Shown: positions 45,323 to 54,420 of the stretch, piece after piece
How positions within the stretch are numbered: position 1 is the first letter of the stretch
Layout of the letters: each line of letters begins with the position of its first letter
Assembly (NCBI GenBank): GCA_021604805.1
Contig: BQJR01000004.1
Coordinates: forward strand, 186,001 to 250,000
Origin: Planctomycetota bacterium
GTDB lineage: Bacteria > Planctomycetota > B15-G4
Reading direction: 5' to 3'
Length of the DNA: 64,000 nt
Made by a program: the position numbers and the translations under genes
Notes under the pieces: model-generated
What the model was told of the DNA's origin: nothing
The model's input: the letters and a program-made list of their open reading frames with translations, nothing else
Database searches by the model: none

Positions 45323-47653
45323 ATGACCCAGTCGAGTCTCCCACAGCGCATGAACGGCGGCAAACACGCGTTGACGTGCTGCGCGCTTCTCGCGAGCTTG
45401 CTGGTCACCTGTGGGCCAGAACTCCCCGCGCCCACTCGCGGCGTGCGCGGCGGCGACAGCCTCTTCGATCTCCTGGCAGACGCGCGCATCGAGGAACTCG
45501 CCGAGAGCAACATGCAACCCGCGCTGCTGGAGCAGTTGCGCCTCAGCCTCGCTGCCGAGGGTTGGACGCTCGCACCCTCGCGCTGGTCCGCCGGTGACCC
45601 CCTGAATGCCTCCGGCCCGTATCGCCGCTTCTTCCCTGGTGACGCGCCCATGCAACGCTGGCGCTGCGAGCCCCAGGTGTCCTTCGCGCTCGGGCTCGGC
45701 GAGCTGTGGTTCGAGCACGCGGGCAGGCCGTTGCTGCGTCGCGAAGCTGAGGGCGGCCGGAGCATGTGGTTCGACGAAGACGGCGGCGTGCTGTTCAGCA
45801 CGCTCGCGGGCGGCAACACGCTGCTGGCCTTCGGCACGCGCGCTCCCGGCGAACTGCGCTACGGCTATCGCCCGAACGTCGAGCTGCCCTTGAGCACCTG
45901 GGAGCACGGGCTGTTCACTGCGGACGGAGAGGCGCGGCTCCCCCAAGATCTCGCCGGGCGACTCACTCTGGGCGACGTGAACCGTCCGTGCTTGCGGGTC
46001 GGCACGCCGTCGGTGCTGGAGTGGGAGCTCGAGGCCGAACAGGTCGACACGCTGGAGCTGAGCATCGGCACCGTCGATCTCGCGTTCCACTCGGACGACG
46101 GCCGCCTGATGAGCGCGCGCGGTGGCTCCGACGGCGTGACCTTCGCCGTCGAGCTCGAGATCGACGGCGCGCGCCAACGCCTGTGGTCGCAGCACCTGCC
46201 AGCCGGCACCGACTTCGAAGCGCACAGCGTGGACCTCGGTGACTGGGAGCGCGGACCTGCGCGGTTGCGCTTGGTCACCGAGGGCGGCCCCGCCGGCGAC
46301 ACGACCTTCGACTACGGCGCGTGGAGCGGCTTGCGCCTGGGCAGCCGTACCGCGAGTGCGCCGCGACGTCCGCACCTGGTGCTGATCGATGTCGACACTC
46401 TGCGCGCGGATCGCGTGGGTTGTTACGGCTACGCGCGTGACACCACGCCGCGCCTCGATGCCTGGGCCGAGCAACACGCCGCGCTCTTCGTGGATGCCCT
46501 GGCCACGAGCAACTGGACGCTCCCGTCGACCGCATCGATGCTCACCGGACTCTCGGTGCAGCAACACGGCGTCACGACCTTCCGCCGCAAGCTGGTGCGC
46601 GACTTGGGTTCCGTGGCCTTGCGACTGTCCGCGGCCGGCTACGAAACCTATGCGCGCAGCGACGCCGGCCTGCTGGTTCCCGAACTAGGATTCGGCCACG
46701 GTTTCGATCGCTTCGAGGCGCGTCGTCTGCCGCTCGAGGAGCACCTGGAGCGCGGCTGGAAACCGGAACTCGAGCGCCTGCGTGAGCGCGGTAGCGAGCG
46801 CCCGAGCTTCACCTTCCTGCAGACCTACATGACCCACGATCCCTTCGAAGACGACCGACGCTTCGAAGACACCACGCAGCCGTACTCGGGACCGCTGGGC
46901 GAGCGCGCCGTGGTGCGCAGCGACGTCGTGGCGCGACTCGCCGAGCTGGACGGCGCCGTGGACCCCGCCGACAAACGCCACCTCGACAACATCTACGACG
47001 CCGGCGTGCGCCGCATGGACGACCTCGTGATGGACTTCATCGACGGCCTCGCCGAGGTCTTCGGCAGCGAACCCTACCTCGTGATCCTCACCTCGGATCA
47101 CGGCGAGGAGATCCTCGAGCACGGCAGCTTCGGTCACGGACACAGCTTGCACGGCGAAGTGTTGCGCGTGCCGCTGATCGTGAAGAGCCCCGACGGCAAA
47201 CTCCGCGGCCGACGCAGCGAGCCCGCGTCCCTGCTCGACGTGGCGCCCACGCTGCTGCACGCCGCCAACCTCGCGATCCCGGAGGAACTCACCGGACACT
47301 CGCTGTTAGGCGCCTTGCCCGAACACCGCCCGCGCCTCGCGCAGCACGAGAACGACATGCACGACGAGCCCGCCTTCGCGCTCACCTTCCTGGGCCGCAA
47401 GTGGATCGAGGGCCCCATCCATCGCACGGACGGCGCCGAGCTGTTCTTCGAGGAGCTCTACGAACTCGCCGACGACCCCGGCGAAACCCGCGACCGCGCG
47501 GAGCAGGACCCCGAAGCCGCCGAGCGCCTCGCCACGCTGCTGCGCACGCACCTGGAGCAACACACCCCGGTGCTCGCGGTCGAAGCGGCGTCCGATCTCA
47601 GCGAGAACCGTCTCGCCGATCTCGAAGCACTCGGTTACGTGGACGGCGGCTGA
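45323..47653 (+). CDS. Sulfatase-fold lipoprotein with Thr at the usual nucleophile site
   Basis: A 776-residue protein. A lipoprotein signal ends in SLLVTC (Cys 30). Residues 31 to about 350 are an N-terminal beta-rich region, and the C-terminal half is a sulfatase/alkaline-phosphatase-superfamily domain: LVLIDVDTLRADRVGCYGY, ATSNWTLPSTASMLTGL, ILTSDHGEEILEHGSFGHGHSL. The normal C/S-x-P-x-R motif reads T399-L-P-S-T, so no formylglycine can form; Thr could be the nucleophile, as in phosphoethanolamine transferases and LtaS. The reaction is therefore uncertain: a phosphotransfer or phosphate/sulfate ester hydrolysis. ATG 45323 gives the longer n-region; ATG 45350 is a good alternative. Confidence 0.85.
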   Translation: MTQSSLPQRMNGGKHALTCCALLASLLVTCGPELPAPTRGVRGGDSLFDLLADARIEELAESNMQPALLEQLRLSLAAEGWTLAPSRWSAGDPLNASGPYRRFFPGDAPMQRWRCEPQVSFALGLGELWFEHAGRPLLRREAEGGRSMWFDEDGGVLFSTLAGGNTLLAFGTRAPGELRYGYRPNVELPLSTWEHGLFTADGEARLPQDLAGRLTLGDVNRPCLRVGTPSVLEWELEAEQVDTLELSIGTVDLAFHSDDGRLMSARGGSDGVTFAVELEIDGARQRLWSQHLPAGTDFEAHSVDLGDWERGPARLRLVTEGGPAGDTTFDYGAWSGLRLGSRTASAPRRPHLVLIDVDTLRADRVGCYGYARDTTPRLDAWAEQHAALFVDALATSNWTLPSTASMLTGLSVQQHGVTTFRRKLVRDLGSVALRLSAAGYETYARSDAGLLVPELGFGHGFDRFEARRLPLEEHLERGWKPELERLRERGSERPSFTFLQTYMTHDPFEDDRRFEDTTQPYSGPLGERAVVRSDVVARLAELDGAVDPADKRHLDNIYDAGVRRMDDLVMDFIDGLAEVFGSEPYLVILTSDHGEEILEHGSFGHGHSLHGEVLRVPLIVKSPDGKLRGRRSEPASLLDVAPTLLHAANLAIPEELTGHSLLGALPEHRPRLAQHENDMHDEPAFALTFLGRKWIEGPIHRTDGAELFFEELYELADDPGETRDRAEQDPEAAERLATLLRTHLEQHTPVLAVEAASDLSENRLADLEALGYVDGG

Positions 47654-47692
47654 CCACGCGCCGACCCCGCCCAGCGATCGCGCGCCTTGGGT

Positions 47693-47698
47693 TAGGCT
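47693..47698 (+). promoter_or_regulatory. TAGGCT -10-like box
   Basis: TAGGCT lies 33 bases before the ATG at 47732, with the ribosome site AAGGAG (47721-47726) between. The same hexamer occurs at 52552 before the beta-helix gene. No -35 is visible. Confidence 0.25.
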
Positions 47699-47731
47699 CG
47701 TGCCGAGCACGGCGAGAAACAAGGAGTCGGG

Positions 47732-50170
47732 ATGACGAGTCGCGGGATGTGGGTAGGGGTGTGCGCGGTCGCGCTGGCGCTGGGAGTCGGTGGCTGGTGG
47801 CTGAGCGACGCTGCGCCGCCGAGCGCACCCGAGAGCAGCCACGCGGAGCCGCAAAGCGTGGGCGCGCCGGACGTCGAGGCCGAGCAGGCTGACACGACGG
47901 TGGCGCAGGCACCCGACGACGACGCCCAACCGGAACCGCTCAGCTTGGCGACGCCCGCAGCAGCCGCGCCAGCAGAAGCGCCCGTCGCAAACGACGCCGA
48001 CCCCGCGCCGCTCTTCGAGAGCGTGCTCGGCGCGCGCCTCGCCGGGCAAGTGCTCACGCTCGACGGCGCGCCGCTACCGGACGCGCAGGTCGTGCTGCGG
48101 CTCGGCAACGAGCTCCGCGACGGCCGCTGGCGCGGCCCCCCCACTCCCGTCGGCTCCCATGCGCTCGACACAACCGGCGGCTTCGAAGTGAGCGAACTCC
48201 CCGGCGGCGACTTCCGCCTCACCGCCGAACTCGACGGCTGGGTCTGCGTGCAGCGCATCGAAGGCGAGATCGTGCGCTACGAAGAGGTCGACGGCGCTGA
48301 GCTGCTCATGGCGCCGGCGCTGAGCGTGCCCGGCTTCGTGCGCGATGCGAGCAGCGCTCCCGTGGAAGGCGCCGAGCTCGTGCTCGTGCCGCGCGACCAC
48401 GGCCCGTCGATGACCGGCAACGACGTGCTCGCGCCGAAGTTGACGTACGTAGGACCGCGCAAGGTGGATGCGCGTAGCGACGCGTCGGGCGCGTTCACGT
48501 TCGCGCCGGTCGCGGCGCGCAGCCACAACCTCAGCGTGCGACACGCCGAGCACCCCACGCTCACGCGCGTGGAAGAGATCGACGGTCGCGCGCTGCACGT
48601 GCAGCTCGAGGGCGGCGTCACGCTCGCGGGCATCGTGTACGGCGCGAATGGTGACCCGCTCGCTGGCGTGTCGGTGCGTCTGCGCAGTAGCGGATACATG
48701 GGGTCGAGCGGCATCGAGCCACGCGAGACCACCACCCACGACGACGGCAGCTTCCGCCTCAGCGGGCTCACCCCCACTGACAACGCCTACGTGATGCTGC
48801 TCGCGCCGGGTCACGCGGTGCACGTGGTGCAGCCGCAGCCGCTCGACGCCGATGGCACGACCGTCGTGGAGTACGACCTGGCCGCCGAACGCGTGATCGC
48901 GGGTGTGGTGCGCGACAGCGCGGGCGCGCCGATCGAGGGCCTCAGCGTGATGCTGCAAGGCGAGCGCATCGTGCAGCTCAACGCGCGCATTCATCCCGTG
49001 CCCACTTGGGAGCAACGCTCGGGGATCGAGTCCACCACCACGAACGCCGAGGGCGCCTTCCGACTCGGACAGCTCTACGAAGGCACCTTTCAGCTCGCGC
49101 TCTCCCGCGACCACGAACTGTTGAGCGTGCACTCGGTGGAATCAGGGAGCGACGACCTGGAACTCGAGCTCGACCTTGCGAGCTTCGGAACCGTGCACTT
49201 CACCGGCCGCGTGAGCGACGCCATCTCGGGCCTGCCGGTGCCGCGCTTCGAGCTGCACGTCTGGCGCCCGAACCTCAGCGGCAGCTTCTCGGGCAGCCCG
49301 CACGAGTTCGAACACATCGAAGGACGCTACGAAGTGCGCGCGCTGAATCCCGGGGTGATGTACGTGTCGGCAAGGGCCGAGGGCTACCTCGGGAGTTCCT
49401 CGGCCAAGCTCGAGTACGAAGCGGGCGAGCACGTGATCGGCCTCGCGCTCACGCCGCACCGCGACTTGCAACTGCGCGTGCTGCACCCCGACGGCGAGCC
49501 CGTGCCCGAAGCTTGGCTCAGCGTGGAAGACATGCACGGGCAACCGATCTGGGTTCCGAGCGGCGCGGGCTCGAGATCCTCGAGCTTGCGCACCGACGCG
49601 CAGGGCAACGCCCACCTCTTCGAACTCCCCGCGGCCCGCGTGACCATCAAGCTCACCGAGGAGTGGGGCAATCTCACGCAAGACGTCGAGTTCGACCTGA
49701 CTCATCCGCTCGAAGACGTGCAGACGATCTTCCTCGACGAGAACGTCACTTCGAAGCCCACGCGCCGCGATGTCATGTTGATGCTCGTGGTGCTCGCCGA
49801 CAACCGCCCCGACGACCTGATCGGCACCAAGCGCGAGGATCTGCTGGCGCTCCAGACCGAACTCATGCCGCGCTTCGTCGCCGGGGAGATCACGCCGCTG
49901 GCGCGCTCGATCGAACTCACCTTCCGCTCGGCTTCCGGCGACGTCGTCGACCACGCCAGCTACGGCCAGAACGAGGAAGGCAAGTGGGTGCGCGCGGGCG
50001 GCATGGGCGGAAGTTGGGCGACCTCCGAGATGCCCGGCGGCGTGTCCTGGGACGTGCCCACCGGCGCCGGCACGCTCACGCTCGACATCGAGGGCAAGGG
50101 CGAACGCGTCGTGCCGCTCCCCGGCGGCAGCGACGAAGTGCAGGCCATGCTCTTCTTCGCCGAGCCCTGA
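47732..50170 (+). CDS. Secreted protein with repeated CarboxypepD_reg-like Ig domains
   Basis: An 812-residue protein with an N-terminal hydrophobic segment (about 7-24) that is a signal anchor or signal peptide, and a Pro/Ala/Asp/Glu-rich linker (about 28-90). The rest is a chain of about six carboxypeptidase-regulatory-like beta-sandwich domains: LAGQVLTLDGAPLPDAQVVL, VPGFVRDASSAPVEGAELVL, LAGIVYGANGDPLAGVSVRL, IAGVVRDSAGAPIEGLSVML and others, each followed by an FRL-type strand. Such domains bind or space other modules on cell surfaces. AAGGAG five bases before the ATG supports the start. No enzyme domain is visible. It follows the sulfatase-fold gene by 78 bases and may share its transcript. 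Confidence 0.85.
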   Translation: MTSRGMWVGVCAVALALGVGGWWLSDAAPPSAPESSHAEPQSVGAPDVEAEQADTTVAQAPDDDAQPEPLSLATPAAAAPAEAPVANDADPAPLFESVLGARLAGQVLTLDGAPLPDAQVVLRLGNELRDGRWRGPPTPVGSHALDTTGGFEVSELPGGDFRLTAELDGWVCVQRIEGEIVRYEEVDGAELLMAPALSVPGFVRDASSAPVEGAELVLVPRDHGPSMTGNDVLAPKLTYVGPRKVDARSDASGAFTFAPVAARSHNLSVRHAEHPTLTRVEEIDGRALHVQLEGGVTLAGIVYGANGDPLAGVSVRLRSSGYMGSSGIEPRETTTHDDGSFRLSGLTPTDNAYVMLLAPGHAVHVVQPQPLDADGTTVVEYDLAAERVIAGVVRDSAGAPIEGLSVMLQGERIVQLNARIHPVPTWEQRSGIESTTTNAEGAFRLGQLYEGTFQLALSRDHELLSVHSVESGSDDLELELDLASFGTVHFTGRVSDAISGLPVPRFELHVWRPNLSGSFSGSPHEFEHIEGRYEVRALNPGVMYVSARAEGYLGSSSAKLEYEAGEHVIGLALTPHRDLQLRVLHPDGEPVPEAWLSVEDMHGQPIWVPSGAGSRSSSLRTDAQGNAHLFELPAARVTIKLTEEWGNLTQDVEFDLTHPLEDVQTIFLDENVTSKPTRRDVMLMLVVLADNRPDDLIGTKREDLLALQTELMPRFVAGEITPLARSIELTFRSASGDVVDHASYGQNEEGKWVRAGGMGGSWATSEMPGGVSWDVPTGAGTLTLDIEGKGERVVPLPGGSDEVQAMLFFAEP

Positions 50171-50246
50171 AACGCCCGCGGGCCCGCAGCGCTGATCGCG
50201 CCACGAGCCCGCAGGAACTCGATCGTTGGGTGAGCGCAGCCGCGGC

Positions 50247-52292
50247 TCAGTGGTACTCGCGGTGCACTTCCGGGAAGCAGCTCTCCCAGTTGATCGTGCC
50301 GCCTTCGGGGTCGCTCAGGAAGCGCGGCTTGTCGAAGACGCCGCTGTCCTTGAGCGCGCGGTAGATGGCGCGCGCGTTGCCGCCGACTTCGGCGCCGAAC
50401 TGTTCGCTGAGGCGCGCGCCGATCTCGTCGACGGTGCGGGTGCCGTCGGCGAGCTCGAAGAAGGCGCGCGAGCCGTCGTCCACGATGATGCCGCAGCCGG
50501 CGCCCGTGTCGGGCGTCATGAAGAAGGCGTACTCGGTTTCCTTCGGCTCGGCGGCGGCGAGGCTCTCGGCGTCGGTGAGCGTGTAAAGGTCGTCCATGTT
50601 GTAGGCGAGCACGGCGAGGTTCACGTTGCCGCCGAGCGAGGGCGTCTCGCTGCCGGTCACGCCATCGGCGCTGGGCAGCTGGGCCAAGGACGCGTCGTAG
50701 AAGCGGTGCAGACCCGGGTAGGGCATGTTGAAGTACACGTCCTTCACGTCACCGAAGTGCGCGGCAGCCCAGGTGCGGGCGCGACGGAAGAAGTGGTACT
50801 GGAACTCGGCCTTGAGCGGCCCGGACACGTCGGGGATGCCGGCGTACTCGCACTGACGGCGGACGTAGTCCTCCCAGTGCGACGCCATGGTCTCCACGAG
50901 CTCGGCGTCGATGCGGTGCGTGCGTAGCTCGGGGATGCGGTCGTGGAAGCCACCCTCCGACGCGACGTAGGCCCACTCTTCGATGATCTCACCGCCCTCG
51001 CGGTCGATGAGTCGCACGAGCATGTGCACGAGGCGCTGGAGCATGCGGCTCCAGTCGTTGAGTGCTTTGCCGATGAGCACCTCGTAGCCGGTCATCCAGT
51101 TGGTCGACAGGATCTCGTGGCCGTTGGTCTCGTCGTACTCGATGCCCCACTTGTCGACTTCCTTCTCCAGCGGCGTGCGCGGGAGGATCGCCAGGTTGAA
51201 GGCTTTGATGTCGGCGGGCTCGCGCGCGAAGGCGTAGTTGAGCGTGTCCTTGTAGTCGGCCACGGAGTCGCCGGGCAGCCCCATGATGATCTCGGTGGAG
51301 ACCATCACGTTGGCCTTGCCTTTGAACTGGTCGAGCATCGGCGCGACCTTCTCCGGCTTCCACACGCGACGGATGTTGCGCATGGTCTCCGGGTTGCTGC
51401 TCTGGATGCCGACGCCGATGAACGAGCACGCTGTTTTGCTGGCCAGGTCGACCAGGTCTTGGTTCACCAGGCTCGGGAAGACCTCGAACATGTGCAGCGC
51501 CTTGATGTCCTTCTCGATGATCATGTCGAGAATCGCTTCAGCGCGTTTGCGGCTGTAGTTGAAGGTCGGATCGGTGTTCAACAGAATGCGCGCGCCTGCG
51601 GAACGGAAGTACTCCATCTCGGCGCGCACGCGCTCGAGCGAGAACTCGAAGTACGGCTGGTTGCGACCGTAGTCGCAGTAGCTGCAGGTGAACGGGCAGC
51701 CGCGCGCGGTCTGGTAACAGGCGCCGCCGCGGATGTCGCAGATGTCGAGCACACCGGTGAGGTAGGGCGACGCAAGTTCGTCGAGATCCTTGCAGTAAGG
51801 GCGCGGCGAGGGCACGAAGGACTGGCCATCGGAGTGACGCTGCGCGAGACCTGGGATCTCGGCCACGCTCTGCTTGTTGATCAGCGCGGTGAGCAGCTCG
51901 CAGAACGTGGCTTCGCCTTCGTTCACGGCCACCCAGTCGATGGCGCTGTTCTGATCGAGCGTCTTGCTGTGGTGATAAGACACCTCGGGTCCGCCCAAGA
52001 TGATCTTCACGCTCGGCTTCTGGCGCTTGACCTCCTTGGCCACCTTCAGCACGTCTTGCGTGTTCCACACGTAGCAACTGAAGCCGACCAACTCGGGATC
52101 GTCGGCCAGGATCGCGTTGGCGTTGTGCTCGGGATCGTGGATCGAGCAGTCGTAGAACTTGTGGACGATCTCCGTGTTCGCCTTCAGGAAGGGATCCGAC
52201 ACGGCCTGCGCGTGGATGTACCCGAGCGAGAGCATCCGCAGCTGCGCGGTGTACGGCGAGGTGAAGCTGACCGACGCGAGGACGACCTTCAT
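50247..52292 (-). CDS. B12-binding radical SAM protein with PqqD-like C-terminal domain
   Basis: A 681-residue enzyme. The N-terminal domain (about 1-150) is a cobalamin-binding fold (SLGYIHAQAV, LVGFSCYVWN, IILGGPEVSYHHS, VNEGEATF). The radical SAM domain follows, with its [4Fe-4S] cluster motif C199-x3-C203-x2-C206 (GCPFTCSYCDYG) and later ALHMFEVFPSL and IIMGLPGDSVADYK. The C-terminal 80 residues (about 599-657) resemble PqqD or RiPP-recognition elements (RTVDEIGARLSEQFG). Such enzymes carry out methylations or other radical changes; with a PqqD-like tail, work on a peptide is possible, but no precursor peptide is evident nearby. ATG 52292 with GGAAG upstream is chosen over the longer frame to 52418. 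Confidence 0.9.
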   Translation of the reverse strand: MKVVLASVSFTSPYTAQLRMLSLGYIHAQAVSDPFLKANTEIVHKFYDCSIHDPEHNANAILADDPELVGFSCYVWNTQDVLKVAKEVKRQKPSVKIILGGPEVSYHHSKTLDQNSAIDWVAVNEGEATFCELLTALINKQSVAEIPGLAQRHSDGQSFVPSPRPYCKDLDELASPYLTGVLDICDIRGGACYQTARGCPFTCSYCDYGRNQPYFEFSLERVRAEMEYFRSAGARILLNTDPTFNYSRKRAEAILDMIIEKDIKALHMFEVFPSLVNQDLVDLASKTACSFIGVGIQSSNPETMRNIRRVWKPEKVAPMLDQFKGKANVMVSTEIIMGLPGDSVADYKDTLNYAFAREPADIKAFNLAILPRTPLEKEVDKWGIEYDETNGHEILSTNWMTGYEVLIGKALNDWSRMLQRLVHMLVRLIDREGGEIIEEWAYVASEGGFHDRIPELRTHRIDAELVETMASHWEDYVRRQCEYAGIPDVSGPLKAEFQYHFFRRARTWAAAHFGDVKDVYFNMPYPGLHRFYDASLAQLPSADGVTGSETPSLGGNVNLAVLAYNMDDLYTLTDAESLAAAEPKETEYAFFMTPDTGAGCGIIVDDGSRAFFELADGTRTVDEIGARLSEQFGAEVGGNARAIYRALKDSGVFDKPRFLSDPEGGTINWESCFPEVHREYH

Positions 52293-52319
52293 GGAACGAG
52301 CTTCCGAGAGTGAATCCGT

Positions 52320-52338
52320 GAGGCCTTCGGGGGGCCTC
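52320..52338 (-). promoter_or_regulatory. Leader hairpin of the radical SAM gene
   Basis: GAGGCC and GGCCTC form a six-pair stem around a seven-base loop, 28 bases upstream of the ATG at 52292 on the minus strand. It may only be a chance GC-rich hairpin. Confidence 0.25.
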
Positions 52339-52479
52339 GCTCCTTTATCGGCCGCGTCGCGGCATCTCGGGGAGCGGATTCTGGGGAGTTCGGTGAGAGT
52401 CCGGCAAGTGTACCGCACCCAGGCGAGTCGGGAACGCCCAGCGAGACTATGAGCGCAGGATGAACCGCCGCGTCGCGGG

Positions 52480-52502
52480 ACCTGACAACCCCGAGGTCAG
52501 GT
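52480..52502 (+). promoter_or_regulatory. Inverted repeat ACCTGAC/GTCAGGT
   Basis: ACCTGAC (52480-52486) and GTCAGGT (52496-52502) are perfect inverted repeats separated by nine bases, in the divergent promoter region. The shape fits either a dyad operator for a dimeric regulator or a small hairpin. Confidence 0.35.
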
Positions 52503-52551
52503 GAGTGTTGCGAATCAGCACGAGCCGGCCCCAGCGACTCGGATTCAGCGG

Positions 52552-52557
52552 TAGGCT
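52552..52557 (+). promoter_or_regulatory. TAGGCT -10-like box
   Basis: TAGGCT lies 45 bases before the ATG at 52603, the same hexamer as at 47693. It would give a leader of about 38 bases with GGGAGAG as ribosome site. Confidence 0.25.
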
Positions 52558-52602
52558 CGACGCGCTGCGCCACAGCTCGGTGGCGCGCAAGGGAGAGCCA
52601 CC

Positions 52603-54192
52603 ATGCGACGCGCCGTCGGACTGAACTCGATCCTCCTGCTCGCCACGCTGGGCTTCGCGCGTGCCGCCGCCGCCGACACCCTGCACGTGCCCACCGACCA
52701 CGTCGCGATCCAAGCGGCCCTCGTGGCCGCGCAACCCGGCGACACGGTCCTCGTGGCCCCGGGCACCTACGCGGAGAACCTCGACTTCCTCGGCAAGGCG
52801 CTCACGCTGCGCAGCGAAGCCGGCCCCGAGCACACGATCCTCGACGCAGGCGGCCTCGACCATGGCGTGCGCTTCGAGAACGGCGAGACGCCCGACGCCT
52901 TGCTGCAAGGCTTCACCGTGCGCAACGTGAACCCCACGCCCGGTCATCACGCCGTGTTCGTGAACGGCGCGTCGCCGACCTTGCGCGACTTGATCTTGCG
53001 CGACAACCACATCAGCGGCGGCATGTGCGGCGAGATCCTCAGCGGCGGCGGGCTCGCGCTGATCGACAGCGCAACGCAGGCCTTCAACCTGAGCGTGACC
53101 GACAACTCACTGGTCGCGGCCTGCACCAAGACCTTCCTGTTCTCGCCCGGCATCGTGGTGCGCGGCGACTCCAACGTGCTGATCGACGGCGGCGAGGTGC
53201 GGCGCAACATCACGGGCTTCGGCGTGCCGCTCGGCGGCGGCGTCACGGTGACCGGCGGGCATGCCACGCTGCGCGGTCTGGCCATCGAGAAGAACAGCCA
53301 GACGGGGATCCTCGTCACCGACTTCGGACCCGGACCGACGCCGAGCGCACTCCTGGAAGACTGTCGCCTCGTGCGCAACGGCGTGAACGGCAGCGTGGGC
53401 AACGGTGTCGAGGTTTCGAGCGGCGAAGTCGTGCTGCGTCGTTGCGTGCTCGCGCGCAACAGCGCGTCGGGTGCAGAGGCCGGGGGCGGCGGCGCGCTCA
53501 CGCTCGAGCACTGCACCGTGTGGGGCAACACCTTCTCCGGCGTGACGGGTTTCTTCCTGAGTCCGCCGCCGGTGCTGCGTCATTGCATCGTGTGGAACGA
53601 CGACGTAGGCGCGGGCAGCTCGGCCTCGATGGACATCAACTACAGCGTGATCGCAGGCGGCTGGCCCGGAGTGGGCAACCTCGACGCCGACCCGCTGCTG
53701 CGCGACCCGGCCGCCGGTGACTTCACGCTGCTCGGCGGCTCCCCCGCCATCGACGCGGGCGACCCACTGGCACCGCTCGACCCCGACGGTTCACTCGGCG
53801 ACCTCGGCGCGCACACCTACACCCCGTGGTTCGCGCTCGGCCACGCACTCCCCGACGGCCCGCGCTCGCTGAGCCTCACGGGAGTCGGTTCCTTGCGCGC
53901 CGACACGCCCCTCACGCTGCAACTCGAGCGCGCCGAACCGCACAGCTCGAGCCACCTCGTGATCGGCTTCGCCAACGCGGAGCTCGCCTTCCACGGCGGC
54001 GTGCTGGTGCCCGCTCCCGACGTGTTGCTGCTCAACCTCCCGGTGAACACTCAAGGCGCGCACACCTTGCACGCCACCTGGCCCGCCGGCGTGCCCTCGG
54101 CCTTCTCGTTCTGGGCGCAGCACTGGCAAGTGTGCGACGAGGCGCCACTCGGCTTCGTGGCGAGCAACGCGCTCGTGGGTACAACGCCCTAA
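52603..54192 (+). CDS. Secreted right-handed beta-helix protein with CTD (copy 3)
   Basis: A 529-residue exported protein. The signal peptide ends at about AAAADT (residue 24). Then comes a parallel beta-helix of the pectate-lyase/NosD kind: an entry segment of the type IQAALVAAQPGDTVLVAPGTYAENL, repeated coils such as ATLRGLAIEKNSQTGILV and VVLRRCVLARNSASG, and the ending GGSPAIDAGDPLAPLD seen in Planctomycetota beta-helix proteins. Residues 411-529 (bases 53833-54189) are the shared CTD, here with FHGG in place of FKGG and the tail SNALVGTTP. Beta-helices usually bind or cut polysaccharides; no catalytic residues can be assigned. GGGAGAG upstream of the ATG supports the start. Confidence 0.88.
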   Translation: MRRAVGLNSILLLATLGFARAAAADTLHVPTDHVAIQAALVAAQPGDTVLVAPGTYAENLDFLGKALTLRSEAGPEHTILDAGGLDHGVRFENGETPDALLQGFTVRNVNPTPGHHAVFVNGASPTLRDLILRDNHISGGMCGEILSGGGLALIDSATQAFNLSVTDNSLVAACTKTFLFSPGIVVRGDSNVLIDGGEVRRNITGFGVPLGGGVTVTGGHATLRGLAIEKNSQTGILVTDFGPGPTPSALLEDCRLVRNGVNGSVGNGVEVSSGEVVLRRCVLARNSASGAEAGGGGALTLEHCTVWGNTFSGVTGFFLSPPPVLRHCIVWNDDVGAGSSASMDINYSVIAGGWPGVGNLDADPLLRDPAAGDFTLLGGSPAIDAGDPLAPLDPDGSLGDLGAHTYTPWFALGHALPDGPRSLSLTGVGSLRADTPLTLQLERAEPHSSSHLVIGFANAELAFHGGVLVPAPDVLLLNLPVNTQGAHTLHATWPAGVPSAFSFWAQHWQVCDEAPLGFVASNALVGTTP

Positions 54193-54420
54193 GTTTTCGC
54201 GGTCTCGTTGCGCTCGGTGCTGAGTCGAGCACGCGAACATGCGTGCTGTGTGACACGCGCGGGACTCGCCCGGGTGCGTCGCCCTAAATCCCGTATGCTC
54301 GACGAAATCACGCGTCGACGCCGAAGCAACACGGCCGCGCACGCTTGACGCCCGAGTACGTCTCCCCACCCACCTCGCCCAGTCCTCCCTGCTGACCGCG
54401 AGGCGGAGTCCCTCTCCACC

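Larger units (their letters stand above)
52293..52602. other. Divergent intergenic region with two hairpins
   Basis: This 310-base stretch separates the radical SAM gene (minus) from the beta-helix gene (plus). It contains a short inverted repeat at 52320-52338 in the leader of the minus-strand gene, a second at 52480-52502, TAGGCT at 52552 and the ribosome site GGGAGAG before 52603. I find no open frame that looks like a RiPP precursor. Confidence 0.6.

Noticed and set aside
50178..50187. GCGGGCCCGC palindrome between convergent genes as a terminator
   Set aside because: Only a self-complementary ten-mer with no loop room and no U-tract; too weak to call.
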